A stretch of DNA of 64,000 nt from Nymphaea colorata. Its lineage: Eukaryota > Streptophyta > Magnoliopsida > Nymphaeales > Nymphaeaceae. The stretch is from the NCBI RefSeq assembly GCF_008831285.2, contig NC_045142.1:18043354-18107353 (forward strand). The letters are read 5' to 3'. Numbering within the stretch: position 1 is the first letter of the stretch; every line of letters begins with the position of its first letter. The notes under the pieces were generated by a model. It made no database searches, was not told the origin of the DNA, and saw only the letters and a program-made list of their open reading frames with translations. The position numbers were made by a program, and so were the translations under genes. This document shows, piece after piece, positions 11,191 through 24,500 of the stretch.

Positions 11191-14100
11191 TTAGCTAGCA
11201 ACAGGTTTATCTTCCATGTTGAGCTCCAGTTCGAGGCCCATACTTAGTAGATGTTCCATCATACTTGTGATATCACTCTTCAAGCGTGCAGAAAACTCCT
11301 GGTCCAGATCAAAGAGATCACGTTACAAACAAACATGAAAAGGACGTCAATTCAGCAACCCAACAAAAGATTACTGGATAACTGAATTAATGACCAAAAA
11401 CAAAGGTTGGGCGTTGAAACCCAATTGTTTGATTAAGGTAAAGTAGAATTTGTACAAACCATTACTAGCATGATGGTATTTTTATTCAACATAGCTTTCA
11501 AAGAATTATAATAGAACAATTCAGACAAGAATGAACCTTCAGGATATTTGTGATAATCCATTCATATTCCAAGGGAAAATTAATTTGTCTTATAGTACAT
11601 TTAATCATGTATGTTTCGGCAATCTTGGTCAAATTTGCTCAAGTTTTTAGATGTTATTTTTGAGGTGGCAATAGAAAACAAACTAAATGGATGTGTCAAG
11701 TGAAAAGAGGACCCAGCTGGAGGAACTTTATAAGCAATTTTTGTGAAACGTCATGAATTTGGCAGTCCACAAGCTGACCAGCTCCATGGCTGGACCCTTG
11801 CTGTTGTTCGCAAATCTGACCAAGTAGTCATAGATGCAATCAGAACGTCCAAAACTTTATGGTTCAAAAACAAATCAATGAAATCCAATGTGCAGATGAA
11901 ATTTTATATAACCATCAAGATTGACAGCATCAAATTTCCATGTAATAAAACCCAACCTCATTGGAAAATTCTTTTTGTTCTGGAACATAGATTTGGATGA
12001 TTGGACTACATCCATGTGGTCAGATCATCAAAACTTGGTTGAAATCCAGCTGGACAGCCATATACTGAACAGCAGAAATTGAACACACACAACATATATA
12101 AATATAAAAGGGTCGATCTGCTATATATGCCATGCTTGCCCTCGCTGGCAAGTGCTGTATGGCTATCAAGAGATATGGCCAACATAATGTGGAACCTTTT
12201 TATATGTGTTGTATATATATGTATGTATGTGTGTATGTATAGCAACACCAAGAAGATTCTGCTTTTTTAGCAACTAAGTCTCATGCTTTGGATGCAGTTT
12301 GCTCGTGTTAGAAATAAATATGAAACAGTGACTTCAGGAGGAATTGAACAGGCAAAAACCACAGCAACAAACTCGTGCCAATTCATCCAACAGTTAATCA
12401 GAAAAAGAAGCAGCAGAAATTGACCTTTCTTTCCTCCTTATTTTGTTGCTCTTTTACTGCTGAAATCCATTCAGTCACTAGTTTCTGAAGCTCTATTTGG
12501 ATCAATGGTTTCTTTGCATCAGGTAGGTTCTAGCAGGTTAACAGATATACATAAGATTAGTCTTGCAATGTCAAAAATTTAAAGAGAAGACAGCACAAGA
12601 CACTTTTATAACATGAGCAAGAATATGGAGGGAAACAGGAAAAGAAAAGACTCAAGTGAATTCAGGTCTTTGCAATTTTCCCCACCTAATACAGGTTATT
12701 AGGTGGGATGGTTTCGTTATCACTAAACAAAAAAGGAAACATCAGGAAAATCATGCCTTTTGGCATTTTGAGGATGATCTGTGCACCACAAAATGGAAAA
12801 ATATAACCGAGGACCATATCAACAAAATGCTAGCAAGTAAGCAAATTTGAATATCTACTTTGACCTTATATAAACAACAAAATCTTACCGATGGAAGAAG
12901 CCAGTACAATTTCTTATTAGCCATTTATTGCCGACAAGAAGTACAGTGAGGAACTTTAAACTTGAATGGAAGTCTTTCTTAAATCTCCAATTGCAAACAA
13001 ACGCCCTTGTAGACACCAACTCAAAATACAAATGCATGCTCTTGACTCATTATGGAAACTATAAGCGCTATTCTAACTTGAAATTTGAAACATTTAAAAA
13101 AACTGACCCAACTGAACATATAGGTGGAATCGAAGCACTTTAAACTTGAATAAAGGACATCCAAATGTACACCAATTACCAATGAATGCCCTAGAAGACA
13201 CCAACTCGATATGCATGTAGATGCTCTTGACTCAATGTGGGAACTATGGGACTGCACTTCCATCTTGAAAATTTCAAATATGAAAAAGCATACCTGACTG
13301 AGCAAATGAATGGTGACAGCAGCATTTTCAGGCTGATGTTGAAGTAGATACCCCTGTAGATGACATACGATAGAACATGAATTTTAGATTTTACATATCC
13401 CTTGACAACACAGATTAGATCAACATAGTTCATTTAAGGCACTTAATTTTACTTAGATAAGATAAAAATGCTCTCTAAGGTCTCATCCCTAGAAGGACTG
13501 AGAGGTCGGCTGTTTCTTCAGCAAAAAGTCAAGAATAAGCTTAACTAAGCAAAATTCAAAAGAGCACTGCCTCTAAAATGAATATTCAGAAGCCATCAGA
13601 GGCAATTTCTGTTCCAGTAAAAAAAAAGGGTTGTTTCATTTTTTATGACAATTTATCCTCTCAATAATAGGCATCCATCAAAATTGAAATTGCATAAAGG
13701 TGCTCATATGCCTCCAAACCCAACCCTCTGATAGTGGTTTCCTTCAACAACTTGGCTGTTTCCTTGAAAATTTACATATTCGTGTGTTTCTCATTTCAAA
13801 TTAATCTGTGATTCTTCTTTTCATCTTAAACGTATTTGTACAATAAATATAGGAAATAAAAAATAGATGGAAAAGGATTGGACCTTGACACAAGCAAAAG
13901 CAGTTGGAACAGTATGTTTCTTCCCAGATTTTGACCTAAGCTCCTCAATTTCCCATATCAACTCCATCTTTCCTGCAATTACCGATAAGAAAGTAAACTA
14001 CAACATCAAGGAAAAGAGAAGGTGGCAATCACATGGCACAGAACAAACAAAATCATGAAGACACATGAAACAGCAGTCCTTATCAGCATACATGGTCATC

Positions 14101-17100
14101 TACTGAAATCTGGTTTTCTTTGTACATCTTGAGATGTATTATATCTAATGGCAAATATATGAAAGGTAGACACTTTGGTTCCTTTATGCAATCACACCTT
14201 TAACTAACTTGTCCATCCAACACATGAGCTGTCTGAGTTAACGAAGATATTTCTTACCCATTTTTGCAGCAAAATCCATCCAAATGTCATAAGCAGTTCG
14301 ATGCAGTTTTATTCCACTCTTAATGAATTTTTTCGCAAACTTACAGATGAGATCCCAGTCGCCCACATTGTAACAGATGCTGCAATAAGATGAATCCAAC
14401 TTCAGTGTTCACAGAATCATGCGACTGGATGAGACTTTTAACCCATGAAATGGAAAAATATACTTACATGATTGCCAAGGTGAATTTAAAGGAATATGGC
14501 TAATAAAATTAATGAAATAAAGTGCGAGCTAAACAAGTCATGGAATGTGCATCCAAATATTTTGCAGAAGACCAACTGGGGACCTCAGCACCCTAATGTA
14601 TTAAATCAATCCACTCATGATAATAATAATATTTCAAGGATGAAGTCACCAATAAAGGACCTGAACAGCAAAAAGCATGCTGTTGTTAAAAGGGATGGTG
14701 TTTCAATGAAAAAGAAAATTTACTTGTTAACAAGCGAATTTTGCATCTTCCCTAGCTTATGCAAGAACACATCTGACTAACAAAATAGAACTCTTGTACC
14801 TGAAAACTATGTCGGCTGTCGTTGGTTGAAATTGTAAGGAATTCCTTTTCATCACTTGCAATATCTTAACCATCGCTTTTGCATCATTGTGTTCTTTTGC
14901 ATGTAACTAGAGCCCCATTAAAAGAGTCAAATGGTATCAAGGCAATTGCACTATCAAATGAAAAATTTAGCAATCCATTGAAAAAGTCCAGTGTGAGAAT
15001 CACCAGCAGGTAATGAGCAGATCCAATAGTGGGAGTTATACCATAGACATTATGCTTCCAAAGCACTTTTAGTCCTGCATACACCAAAATTTTATATACG
15101 TAAGCACCACACTTGCCAAGAATTTTGTCAATTGGTGCCTCAGCTGAACCAAACATGAAAGGAAACAACTTGACTAAACCACATTTCAGACCAAAGTTGG
15201 TTCTAGTGTTTATTTTTAGAAGGGCATTGTTCTCCTTCTGCTCTGACAATGAGAAACCATGAAACGTAGCAACAGCAGGACAGGGAAAGGACAGTTATTT
15301 CCTTGGAAAAGGCCAGGAGGTCATACCAAGGTCTACAGCACCAGCACGTGCACATGCCTCGGCAATTTGCATACAGTATTGAGAATTGAAATTATCATGG
15401 ATGCGAAGGTGGGATAGCCGCTGTAGCAAGAGATCATTTCTGCATGTCAGTAAGATATCCCTTATCAACCAAAGGGTGTTCAAAGGGGAAGAAATGGCTC
15501 TGATCAATTAGTCACTAACAAAAATTCGAAGCTTTTGCAGTATTCCGAATAGAAGCTTCACATCTTCCCGGTTTACACAGCTTGCAAACATAGCCCTCAG
15601 CCAAGCATTTGGAGGCATTGTTCCAGCTTCCACAGATTTCAGCATTTTATTGTAGAGTTCCTGTGCAGCTTCTGAATTGCAGCATCACACAACATGCCAA
15701 AGTTAGAATCTTTTGGACATGAAGGCTGAAACAAGAAAAACTTTTATGTCTTCAATGCTTGATGCAGTAAACTATGTCAACCATAAGATATGTGTAACTA
15801 ATAAAGGAAAACGAGTTTCTCCAAACACTTATGAGCTTACTCCTCATATACACAAGTATCTTTCAACCAAGAGAGAAATGGCTGAATACTTAGTACAATG
15901 ACACTCTACAGAAGTATTTATTCATTGATCATAAATTGAAATAAACACTCAACCCACAAAAAAATGTTTTCTATTAATTTGAATAAACTATAAAGTAACA
16001 ATTTGGAGGTTGAACCATGACTACTGGAATCCTTTAGCACAAAGCTGGATTTTTGCTTGTTTATTGCTCATAATTGGAAATATACACTCAGTTTACAAAA
16101 AGATTCTATTACTTTGAATTAGACTATAAAGTAAGAATATTTGGAGATCGAGCCATAACGACTGGAAACCTTTAGCACTGGATTTTCAATCCCAAGGAAT
16201 GGAAACTGGAATCCATCAAGAATTTTGATTGCCACGCATAAACTCTACTCACTTATACACACACACACACATATACATAGTGCAATGAATTGACTTCTAA
16301 ATTCTGATCCCATTCTGCTTACTGTTCTTATTTCCCACTCTATCAACTAAGGACCATTTAATTAGAATAAAAGAAGAAAAGATAGCCAATGACCGGTGAT
16401 GCTCATATCTGAGGTGGCAGTGCCAGTATTAGTGGCAGTAGTATAACAGTAATGATGGTAGTACAAGTGGTGGTGGTTGTTGAAAATGGTGGGGCCTTAT
16501 TGCCGTTCTGATTATAGCAGGGACAGCTGAAGTGGTCTCTACGGCAACAAGTGCCGAATGTCAGTGTCGTGCTGGCAGCCTAGATGGTGGTAATAGCAAG
16601 GTTCAGCAACAAAGGTTGGAATGGTGACAGAAGCAGAGCTTGCAGTGGCAGGCTGGCAACTATAGAGATGGTGGTGGCGGTGGTGGTGTGACGTGATGCG
16701 ATTGAAAAATTGGAATGTAAATAGAACAAAAGGTTTTCACTTGTTCTTCGGAAAAGGGATTCAGCTCCACTTAAGTCTGTAAAATTCATTAAAACAGTAA
16801 AAATAGAACAGCCAGATACAATAGCTTGCCATTTAAAATAACATAAATTGTTGTTTACAAGGATGTCCAGACAAGGAGCAAATATCCATGAATAACGTCT
16901 CCAATAAACAAGAGTGTATCTGTTACCAACGAATGAAAATACAAACTAACAAGACTGAAAAAAGGTGAAATCAACAAAGGAGTGTCCAAGAAAGCTTACA
17001 TACAAGAGCCGTACTGCCGGCAATTTTGCTTCTCTAAGTATATCTGAGTTTGACAAAGAACTTTTGTTGTGTTTGATAGCCTTGGATCTTAGATCCGAGG

Positions 17101-18610
17101 CTGCGTTAAAGGTGTGTTTTGGAACATGGATTTTAAATCCACTTTACATGTTAAAAACCAAGGATTTAAGGTCGGAGACTCGGAAGGGTGGAGGGGTCCG
17201 ACCTTAAATCCGTGAATCTCCATGGTGAAACAAACACAGCCTTCAGAAGATCTAATTAACCTACTGATAAGACAATAAAAGTATGGGTTCAGCCACCATG
17301 CACATACATAAGATGCCACCTAGACACATGATACTTTGTCCAAGCTAACTGCACAGGCAAGAAAAAGAGAAGACAGTGACAGAGTGGACTAGAAAAGGGA
17401 TTGCATGAAATGGATATCAAAAGATGAATTTTCAAGACCTGAAGGTGTAGCTGTAACCGTCTTTGCCTCAGTACTGAATGATGCCTTCACACTTGTAGAG
17501 CAAAATGCTTGATCCAGAAATTGTTCAATTTCATCTGCTCCAAAAGAATCCAGAACCAGTCACGTAGGTTTCAATAATGAGAAAGGGGCTGGGTAGGCAT
17601 CTAGGAAAAGTAAATTGACAGCTTCTGACCTAATGGTGGACAAACTAAATATATATTTACACCAATTTCAATTCCCTGACAGTATTGTGTAGAACAAACA
17701 CATCCACTCGACCATTCTTACCTCCCGAGACTGCCACAATGTAACTCTTAAACCAAAAAAGGAAAATGAAACAAGAAATCGTGAAGTTGCCATTCTGTAG
17801 GTTACCGTATATAAGATCACGTAAAACTGCAATCTTTCACTATAATCAACGGAAACAGCATGGAATAAAAAGAAGAAGACAAAGCATGAAGCTCATCGAT
17901 GCAATACGCTGCGTTCAAAACCGTCCTGCTTCACAGAGCTCCACCACAAAACCAGATAAGAATAAGAACATAAGACAACACCTTTCTTGTCCCAGTGAGA
18001 TTTTCTGAGCCGTATTCCTCCTCCACGAGAGGTCGACTTCTGCTTCTACAAGGGTCTACATCAACAACTACTGAATTCGTCGAAAAGCTTTCTATTCCGC
18101 GACGACAATGCTGACAACGAAGTGTATAATCACTAAACAGAGAAGCAGGAAACTAAAAACCCGACACTTGCCTTCCACATTTTTGACATTCAACAAAGCA
18201 ACATAACACTGTGTCTCATAAAATAAAATAATAATAATAATAAAAGACCCGAGCACCATATAAAGGAAATTCCTTCCAAGGAACTCTTCTCCAACCTAAA
18301 GCTTAAGTGGACCAAATATCTCCAAAAAAAAAAAAATAATAACAACAACAACAACAAAACGAGAATGGTCGCAAATGCAATCGGCATTTCTCAATGAATC
18401 TATTCAAGAAAAAGTGAAGCGAACCATCAGAAAGGAAAACTAACTTCGTGAGCTTGGAGGCAGAAGGGAAGGGATGGATAAGGTCCGGCGCTGTTGAGAG
18501 TAATAAGAGAACGGCAGAGACGCCTCGATGGCGGACGAAATGGAATTCTCCGAACGGACGGCAGAGCACATCGATGCCCCAAGAAAACGAGCGCTTCGGG
18601 AGATCCTCAT
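11191..18610 (-). CDS. PPR/TPR-like helical protein, probably mitochondrial
   Basis: Eleven exons, from 5' to 3' on the minus strand: 18610-18445, 17534-17439, 15671-15520, 15420-15327, 15074-15004, 14906-14800, 14379-14258, 13972-13884, 13353-13294, 12529-12425 and 11298-11191. All phases agree and give 389 residues. The N-terminus (MRISRSARFLGASMCSAVRS) is rich in Arg and Ser and lacks acidic residues, as in a mitochondrial presequence. The rest is helical with PPR-like spacing: MPPNAWLRAMFASCVNREDV, YCMQIAEACARAGAVDLG, VYGITPTIGSAHYLL, ADIVFSICYNVGDWDLICKF, TAYDIWMDFAAKMG. A Lys/Glu-rich coiled-coil-like segment (VKEQQNKEERKEF) precedes the end. I recognise a conserved plant PPR-like family but cannot name the member or its RNA target. 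The ATG at 18610 is the first in frame. Exons 3-11 are firm; exons 1-2 less so. Confidence 0.78.
17000..17043 (-). other. Candidate 44-nt cassette (poison) exon in intron 2 of the PPR-like gene
   Basis: On the minus strand this stretch has a good acceptor (CTCAG/AT) and donor (TAT/GTAAGC). It would read DILREAKLPAVRLLY when joined to exon 2. Its length breaks phase with the next exon and would bring an early TGA within exon 3. It is either a chance pair of splice sites or a regulated exon. Confidence 0.25.
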
Positions 18611-18699
18611 CCTCTCAATCGACTCTCTCCCTTCCTTGAACACTTGCAGAAGCAAGAAGAAGAAGAAGAAAGGAAATAGTGGCAGTGAAGGGAAGACTC

Positions 18700-18710
18700 C
18701 CCTAAACCCT
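18700..18710. promoter_or_regulatory. Telo-box-like motif upstream of the PPR-like gene
   Basis: CCCTAAACCCT lies 90 bases upstream of the minus-strand ATG at 18610. Telo boxes (AAACCCTAA) are frequent in leaders of plant genes for translation and organelle biogenesis. Position and context support it; no function is shown. Confidence 0.45.
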
Positions 18711-19716
18711 CGCGGTTCTCTGTTGCCGGTTCGGGTTGGTACTCGGAATCAACCCAAATTACTTCACCAACAAGCCGGTGGCCCAGCTAGAAAAATCCAC
18801 TCGCATCAACTCATAGTATACTTAAAAAATTTTAAACTCACTACTCTATGACTCAAGCCAATTCGAGGTTTAACTTATTTAATAATAGATGAGTTGAGTT
18901 AGAGTTAAGAAATATATTATATTAAATAAATTAGTTGAGCTCAAGCGGAGTTAGAACATATTCAATTAAGTAAACGAGTTGGGTTCAATTCTAAACGCAA
19001 ATTCAAGTTGTTTATATTTTGTCAAGCTTGTGCGTAAATGTAAAAGAACATGTCAAAGGTATCTTAAAATGTTCACCAAAAAAAGAAAAATGTTGCAATG
19101 GATTTCCTTGTGGCTCTTAAGGGTATGGTCAATAGTTCATGGATCAGTTATATTTGTGTTTAACAATAAATTTTTTAATAAATGGCTCAAATGGTTCTTT
19201 AAGCTCAAGCCAGATCCCTACTCGAGTTGAACTGAACCAATTTTGATCCTTCTTAGCTTGAACAAGCCGAGTTCGAGTTAGGTAATTCATACTCAGATTG
19301 AGCCGAGTTCGAGTTCGAGTTGAGCCTTTTAAAACTCCAGCCAAATTTAAACTGGCCTGGCTCACAAACCCTTGGACAGAACTAAATATAGGTGTAAGTA
19401 ACATTTGTAGCTTCCTTGACCTACCAACTGAACTGGACTGGACTGGACTGGGTTGCTACCAACTTGGACAGAGCCAAATTGGTTCCAATACCAATTTACA
19501 TTTCAACTTTATCGACATTATTTAAAAATCAACTCATGTGATGAATGGGTTCTCGTTTTTTGGATCAGCATTTTGGAGTTGACCATTTATTTGAAATTGT
19601 TGTTAAAAATATCATTAGCTTTTAATGAGTTGATGAAGCGATGGCTTGTTGCATTGCACTTCATTTCAAACACATAGCTTTCACCAGAAAAACTCTCTAA
19701 AAGTAAAATTTCATAT

Positions 19717-19897
19717 GGGGGCATCCGATGGTTTGGAATTTTGGTTTGAGAATGAAAATTTCATAATCATAATGAAATAGTTTCAGTTTCCTAATTTCAT
19801 AAACAAAATACCATGTTTGCTTAATAATTCCAATTTCTTAAACAATGAGTATTATGATTCTAAAATTCTATGATTGTGGGTATATCAAACATCCCTT
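19717..19897. mobile_element. MITE-like repeat, copy 1 of a pair
   Basis: It shares stretches such as GAAAATTTCATAATCATA and GATTCTAAAATT with 20885-21070. Its right end (GTATATCAAACATCCCTT) is matched by the second copy's right end (GTATATCAAAACGGCCCCT). The terminal inverted repeat is weak and no target-site duplication was found. Confidence 0.4.
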
Positions 19898-20239
19898 AAA
19901 TAAATCTATTGTAATAAATATTTTATGATTGTTTTTAGCATAGTTGGCAACCCTATGACTTGGAGTAAGATTGGCTGAAGATTAGGTCACCGGCTTAAAA
20001 ACTTGACTCGGTTGAGTTAGGTTATAAGTTTTTATATTGATTTTTTATTGTCAATAGATGTCAAAGGTAGGTCTGTTAGGACTTTATATTTGTTTTTTTT
20101 TTATCAACTAAAAATGAATAATATGTAATATAAGCGTCTATCTAAAGTTTGAATTATTTCACAATTCAAAAATTAACAAGCTTGAGTATTGAGTAATGCA
20201 CGACAAAGGAGAACATGTAATTTGTTGAGAATCCCAAGG

Positions 20240-20575
20240 TACTCAATGGGTCCGACTAGACTTGAGCAACGGGTTGGGTACCCATCGGTTACCTGATACC
20301 TGGCTTGGTTGGGTCCGAGTTTGGGCCGATGGCTCGGTGGGCTGGGCCCGGGCTTGATGTGAGGCCCGGGTCGGCTCGGCCCGTTTATAATTTAAAAAAT
20401 AAATTTTTAAATTTTTTAAAATTTAATAATATGTATTTTATTATTAAAAATATATTTTATATTACTAAAAAATTATTCTATAATTAAAAAATATTTGTTA
20501 TTACCAGGCCGAACCCGGGCTATCGGGCCAAGCCCGACGGGCTGCCCAGGTCGGGTTATAACCATCCTAATGGAT
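20240..20575. mobile_element. GC-ended, AT-cored hAT-like MITE remnant
   Basis: GC-rich flanks with repeated GGGCCCGGGC and GGCTCGGCCCG surround a core of about 120 bases that is nearly all A and T. The same architecture is seen in the intact MITE at 45900-46122. Borders are approximate. Confidence 0.4.
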
Positions 20576-20884
20576 TGGAAGATTGATGAATCACCGCGAG
20601 TTTGCCAACTATAGATGACACTCTAAAGAATGTAGTTATCAACCAATTTTTGAGAACATGGGTTGTGTGTCAGAATGACAAGGCAAAACAACACTTTCAC
20701 ACATAAAAAGACAGCGGCCCAAGTTTTTGTTCGCTTTTGAAAAAAGTTTTTTTGTCCAAACTACATAAACACACACCAAATATCGTATTGGAGGCAAGAT
20801 AAAAAAAAACATTCATGAGGCATTTGATAAATACATATTTTATTGTGGGCAAAGCATTTTTGTTTGAGTTTCCGAGTTTCAATA

Positions 20885-21070
20885 AGAGGGTGCTTGATGA
20901 TTTCAAATTTTGATTTAATAATGAAAATTTCATAATCATAAATTTTCCTTAAATTCAGTTTTTCAATTCCGAAAACAAAAATTTTTATTTGTTTAATAAT
21001 TTTCATTCCTTAAAATTTGAGCATTTTGATTCTAAAATTTAATGATTTTAGGTATATCAAAACGGCCCCT
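20885..21070. mobile_element. MITE-like repeat, copy 2 of a pair
   Basis: This is a diverged copy of 19717-19897 in the same orientation, starting GAGGGTGCTTGATGATTTC and ending GTATATCAAAACGGCCCCT. It is recognised only by the internal match between the two copies. Confidence 0.4.
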
Positions 21071-21495
21071 GGACGTAGACTTATGAAAGGAACAAGCGAT
21101 TTGTTAACATATATTGATTTGTTCGATTTGTTAACATATATTGATTTGTTTGTAAGGAATTCAACGCACGCTTTAGTGTCTAGTGACAATCAATGATAAT
21201 CAAATAGTTGTTCACCTACCTCTACTTTTTAGAACATTAATTACTAAAACAATAGCATTTAATATTCATATTAATTCGTCTATAAGATTCTAAAAATTAC
21301 ATCAACGGTGTTCCTAGAACTGTATGAAAATACCACTTTGGCCTCCCTTTAACACTTTAATGGGAAAATGTCGACAGTTTGTTACTGCGACTGTTCGGCA
21401 ACCTTCGCGTGAAACTTGATAATATTTAGAAAATCGGCCAAGTGGATAAAAGAAAAACATTTTATCCAGTATGAGGCTGTTGACCTCAAATCCCC

Positions 21496-21561
21496 ATGAA
21501 GGCGATCGACAGCTCCGCCATCAAGTACTCCTCACATGGCCCTTCCTCTGGCTGCGAGTAG
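21496..21561 (+). other. Upstream ORF overlapping the epimerase start codon
   Basis: An ATG 40 bases upstream of the main ATG opens a 21-codon frame, MKAIDSSAIKYSSHGPSSGC and one further Glu, closed by TAG at 21559-21561. It overlaps the main start in another frame. If the transcript begins upstream of 21496 it could lower translation of the main ORF. Confidence 0.4.
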
Positions 21562-24500
21562 CTCCAGACCCTTCATAGGACACCATCCCTTCAAGTTTGG
21601 GGCACACCCTTCTCCGTTCGCACCCCCCTGCCTTCTTCCCGGCACCTCTCTTCGCAATTCTACTCATTTTCCGACTTGTAGAAGGCTCAGAATGGAAAGC
21701 CAATCGTGTTGCTCTTCTTTTCCCGGTGAGTTTGGTCGTTGGTTCTCTTTCGTTTGGCATTTCCTGACAAAAAGTCGTCTGGTTCTTCTCATCGAACCCT
21801 GTAGAGATGTCGAGATTCTTTTTCGTTCGTGTACGTTCTCTGCATCGTTTAATCTGGTTTGCGCGTTTTGGTCGATGCCAACTTGGTCGCTTTGTCTCTT
21901 TCGCGTTTTCTTGGTCGAATGGTATAATTGAGATCTATTTATGCATTTTAGTTTGATCCTCGGGGTGTGTTTTAAGCATTAGTTCGCACGGTTTTGGTGG
22001 CGATGTTATTTTGTTCCTGGACTCAGACTTCAGAAAATGAAGTGAGAATTTATATGTACAACGGTGGGATGTCAAAGAGATTTTTGCTGAAGCAACGGGA
22101 TAGTTGGTTAGTTTTAAAAGGCGTCTTTGCCTGTTCCTTTTTTGTAAACTGGAGGATGGTATTTGTCGTTTTATTTGCAAGTGGTGTTCTGAACTTTTGA
22201 TGTTATTTTCAGTTGCTTGGGTGCTAGTTCATAGATGAGTCTATCATCGTTTTATGTCGATGGTTTATTTGTTGCTTTTGAGTAGCAAATTTAATGCTGT
22301 TTCCGTAATTAGTTATGATTTGCATGAAATTGGTTGTGGTCTCTGCAGTGTAGATTTGTAGAGCAATGTCTTGCAGGGATTATTCAGAAATCGCCCTGCG
22401 AGTATCTAAAATTTTTTACTAGCCTGCACGTAATTGGTTAACGTCATTCTTTTAAAATTGTTTATTCGAGAGGAGGAAGTGGAGTGCGTTTGAAGTGGAG
22501 GAGGTACCACATTTATTTATCTTAGTTTATTGGGAAAAGCTCGTTAGCATGATTATCACTTTATCTTTCCATGAGTTGGTGACAATATCGGTTCAAGAAC
22601 TTATTTCCATTGGGAACCCCTAGCTGAAGGTTTTGATTCGCTGAACTGCTATACATTTTCTCCCATTTTTTGGTTTAGTTGGAACACCTTCAAAATAGCA
22701 GTTAGCCTTCTGGATATCTCAGTGAATTGTATGGAAGCTGGAAAAATCAATAAAGAAAATAAGTCTAGACATTGCCTAGAATCCTGAATTCCTGATCCTA
22801 TATGTACATATATCGAGATTCTCTTCTCCTAACAGATTTTAATGTCTTAGATCTTGAGTAGTCACCAAGGCTGTAACCAACTGGCCAAGGAATTCTGGAA
22901 GTAATGTGTGTGTTCCACAGCTCATTTGTAGAATCACATGTATTAATTCATGGGGAAGGGTGCTTGCCTTTCTTTGTTCTTTTTACTATAAATGTTGTCA
23001 CAAGTTTGCCTGCCTGGATTTTTTCAGCGAGGTTCTTTTTTCTGGGTATTTTATGGGAAAGATTGTTTTATAGGAAAACACCAGAAATTCAAAAGACTAA
23101 AAATATATAAGAATAACAGAAAGATATAACTTTTTATGTGTTTTACTAATTCTCCTACAAAAATATCGATAATATTCGAAGCAGTAATTTTTAAATGTTA
23201 AAAGAAACACAAGATAGAAAATAAGGGTTTTAAGTACACTAAAATATGTTTTCTGGAAAAAAACTTATGATATTATTGCCAAATATCAAGAGAAATAGTT
23301 ATGATATTTTTAAGATGTCATTATGTTTTGTCCTTCATTTTGTTTTACTCTGTTCTGCTGATATTATTGCAATGTTTTTAAAAAATGTTGTGACGTTTGT
23401 ACAAATGCTAGAGAATAGAATTTACTGGTGATTATACTTGAAAAGATAGAGGCCTAGTTTGGTGAGATTACTTTTTCCTTCCCTTATCCGAGGAGCCAAC
23501 GTACTTTTCTTCAAATCTGCAGATCTCCCTGTCGGTAACTTCATATTTTTTGAGATTGTTATGTTCTTCTAATTTTACTTTACCTTGGCTACTAGTTGAC
23601 ATGTCAACTACTAAGTTGTTACTAGTGATTTAAATCAATGCACTGAGCATCATTTGCAATGGCTATTAGACTGCTAATTTCATAAATACCTTACTCTCTA
23701 TCTCTCTCTTTATCCACACCAACATATGTACATACTATAAATCATTAGAGAATAAAAAAAAATGTCATTCTGTGTATACAGATGCAACTTCTGCGGATCT
23801 GGATGTCTCTTCTGCTGGTTTGATTAGAGAAGAGGATTTACTAATTGTGGGTCCTGGTGTGCTCGGTCGTATTGTGGCAGAAAAATGGAGATTGGTATGC
23901 TTATGTGCAATAAAGCATTCTATTCATTTAAATAACTAGTAATCCTATATTATTTATTGATAGCTTATGATGCATTATGTTTAATTTGTCAGTAGCATTG
24001 CTATAAGTATTATATAATACGTGAAAGATTTTGTCCCGATTGCTGGAAATATATACAGGTACCATTAGCTAAATGCATCTTTATCTTGTAACTTTTTGGG
24101 TTGTGGTAACCTTTTGTTATTCAATTCAAACTAATTAAGATGGTTTCATTTCATCATGGATGGCAAAGATGGAAAATTTTAAATGTTATCCATTTATAGA
24201 GAATTGAACTCTCCTTCATGAGTGATTGTTTGATTGGAATTTGTTGGCAGTGTGTTATGCTCTTAAATGTTGAGAACCTAGCAAAAATTAGAAAAAGGGT
24301 GATTGTTGAATGAACAAGGAGCTTTTTTGATGAACTGGGTCTGTATTTAGGAAATAGTCTTTATTTAAAGGCAATGGTGGGTGCTGAAGCAGTTGATGAT
24401 TTTGGATGGTGGATGGGGCAATGTTGTGTTCGCAGGCACTCTGTAACAATTGGAATAATATATTTATTATTGTTTTTCATAAATTATTCAATGAGATCTG

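Larger units (their letters stand above)
18611..21535. other. Intergenic region between divergent genes, with repeat remnants
   Basis: The two ends should hold the promoters of the PPR-like gene (-) and the epimerase gene (+). The middle has GAGTTNGAGTT-rich degenerate sequence (18.8-19.4 kb), a pair of related MITE-like copies (19717-19897, 20885-21070) and a GC-ended, AT-cored element near 20240-20570. I see no gene in it. Confidence 0.55.

Noticed and set aside
14884-15249. 121-codon minus-strand open frame in the PPR-like gene
   Set aside because: It spans an exon, an intron and part of another exon. The spliced model uses 15074-15004 and 14906-14800 instead and keeps the conserved frame.
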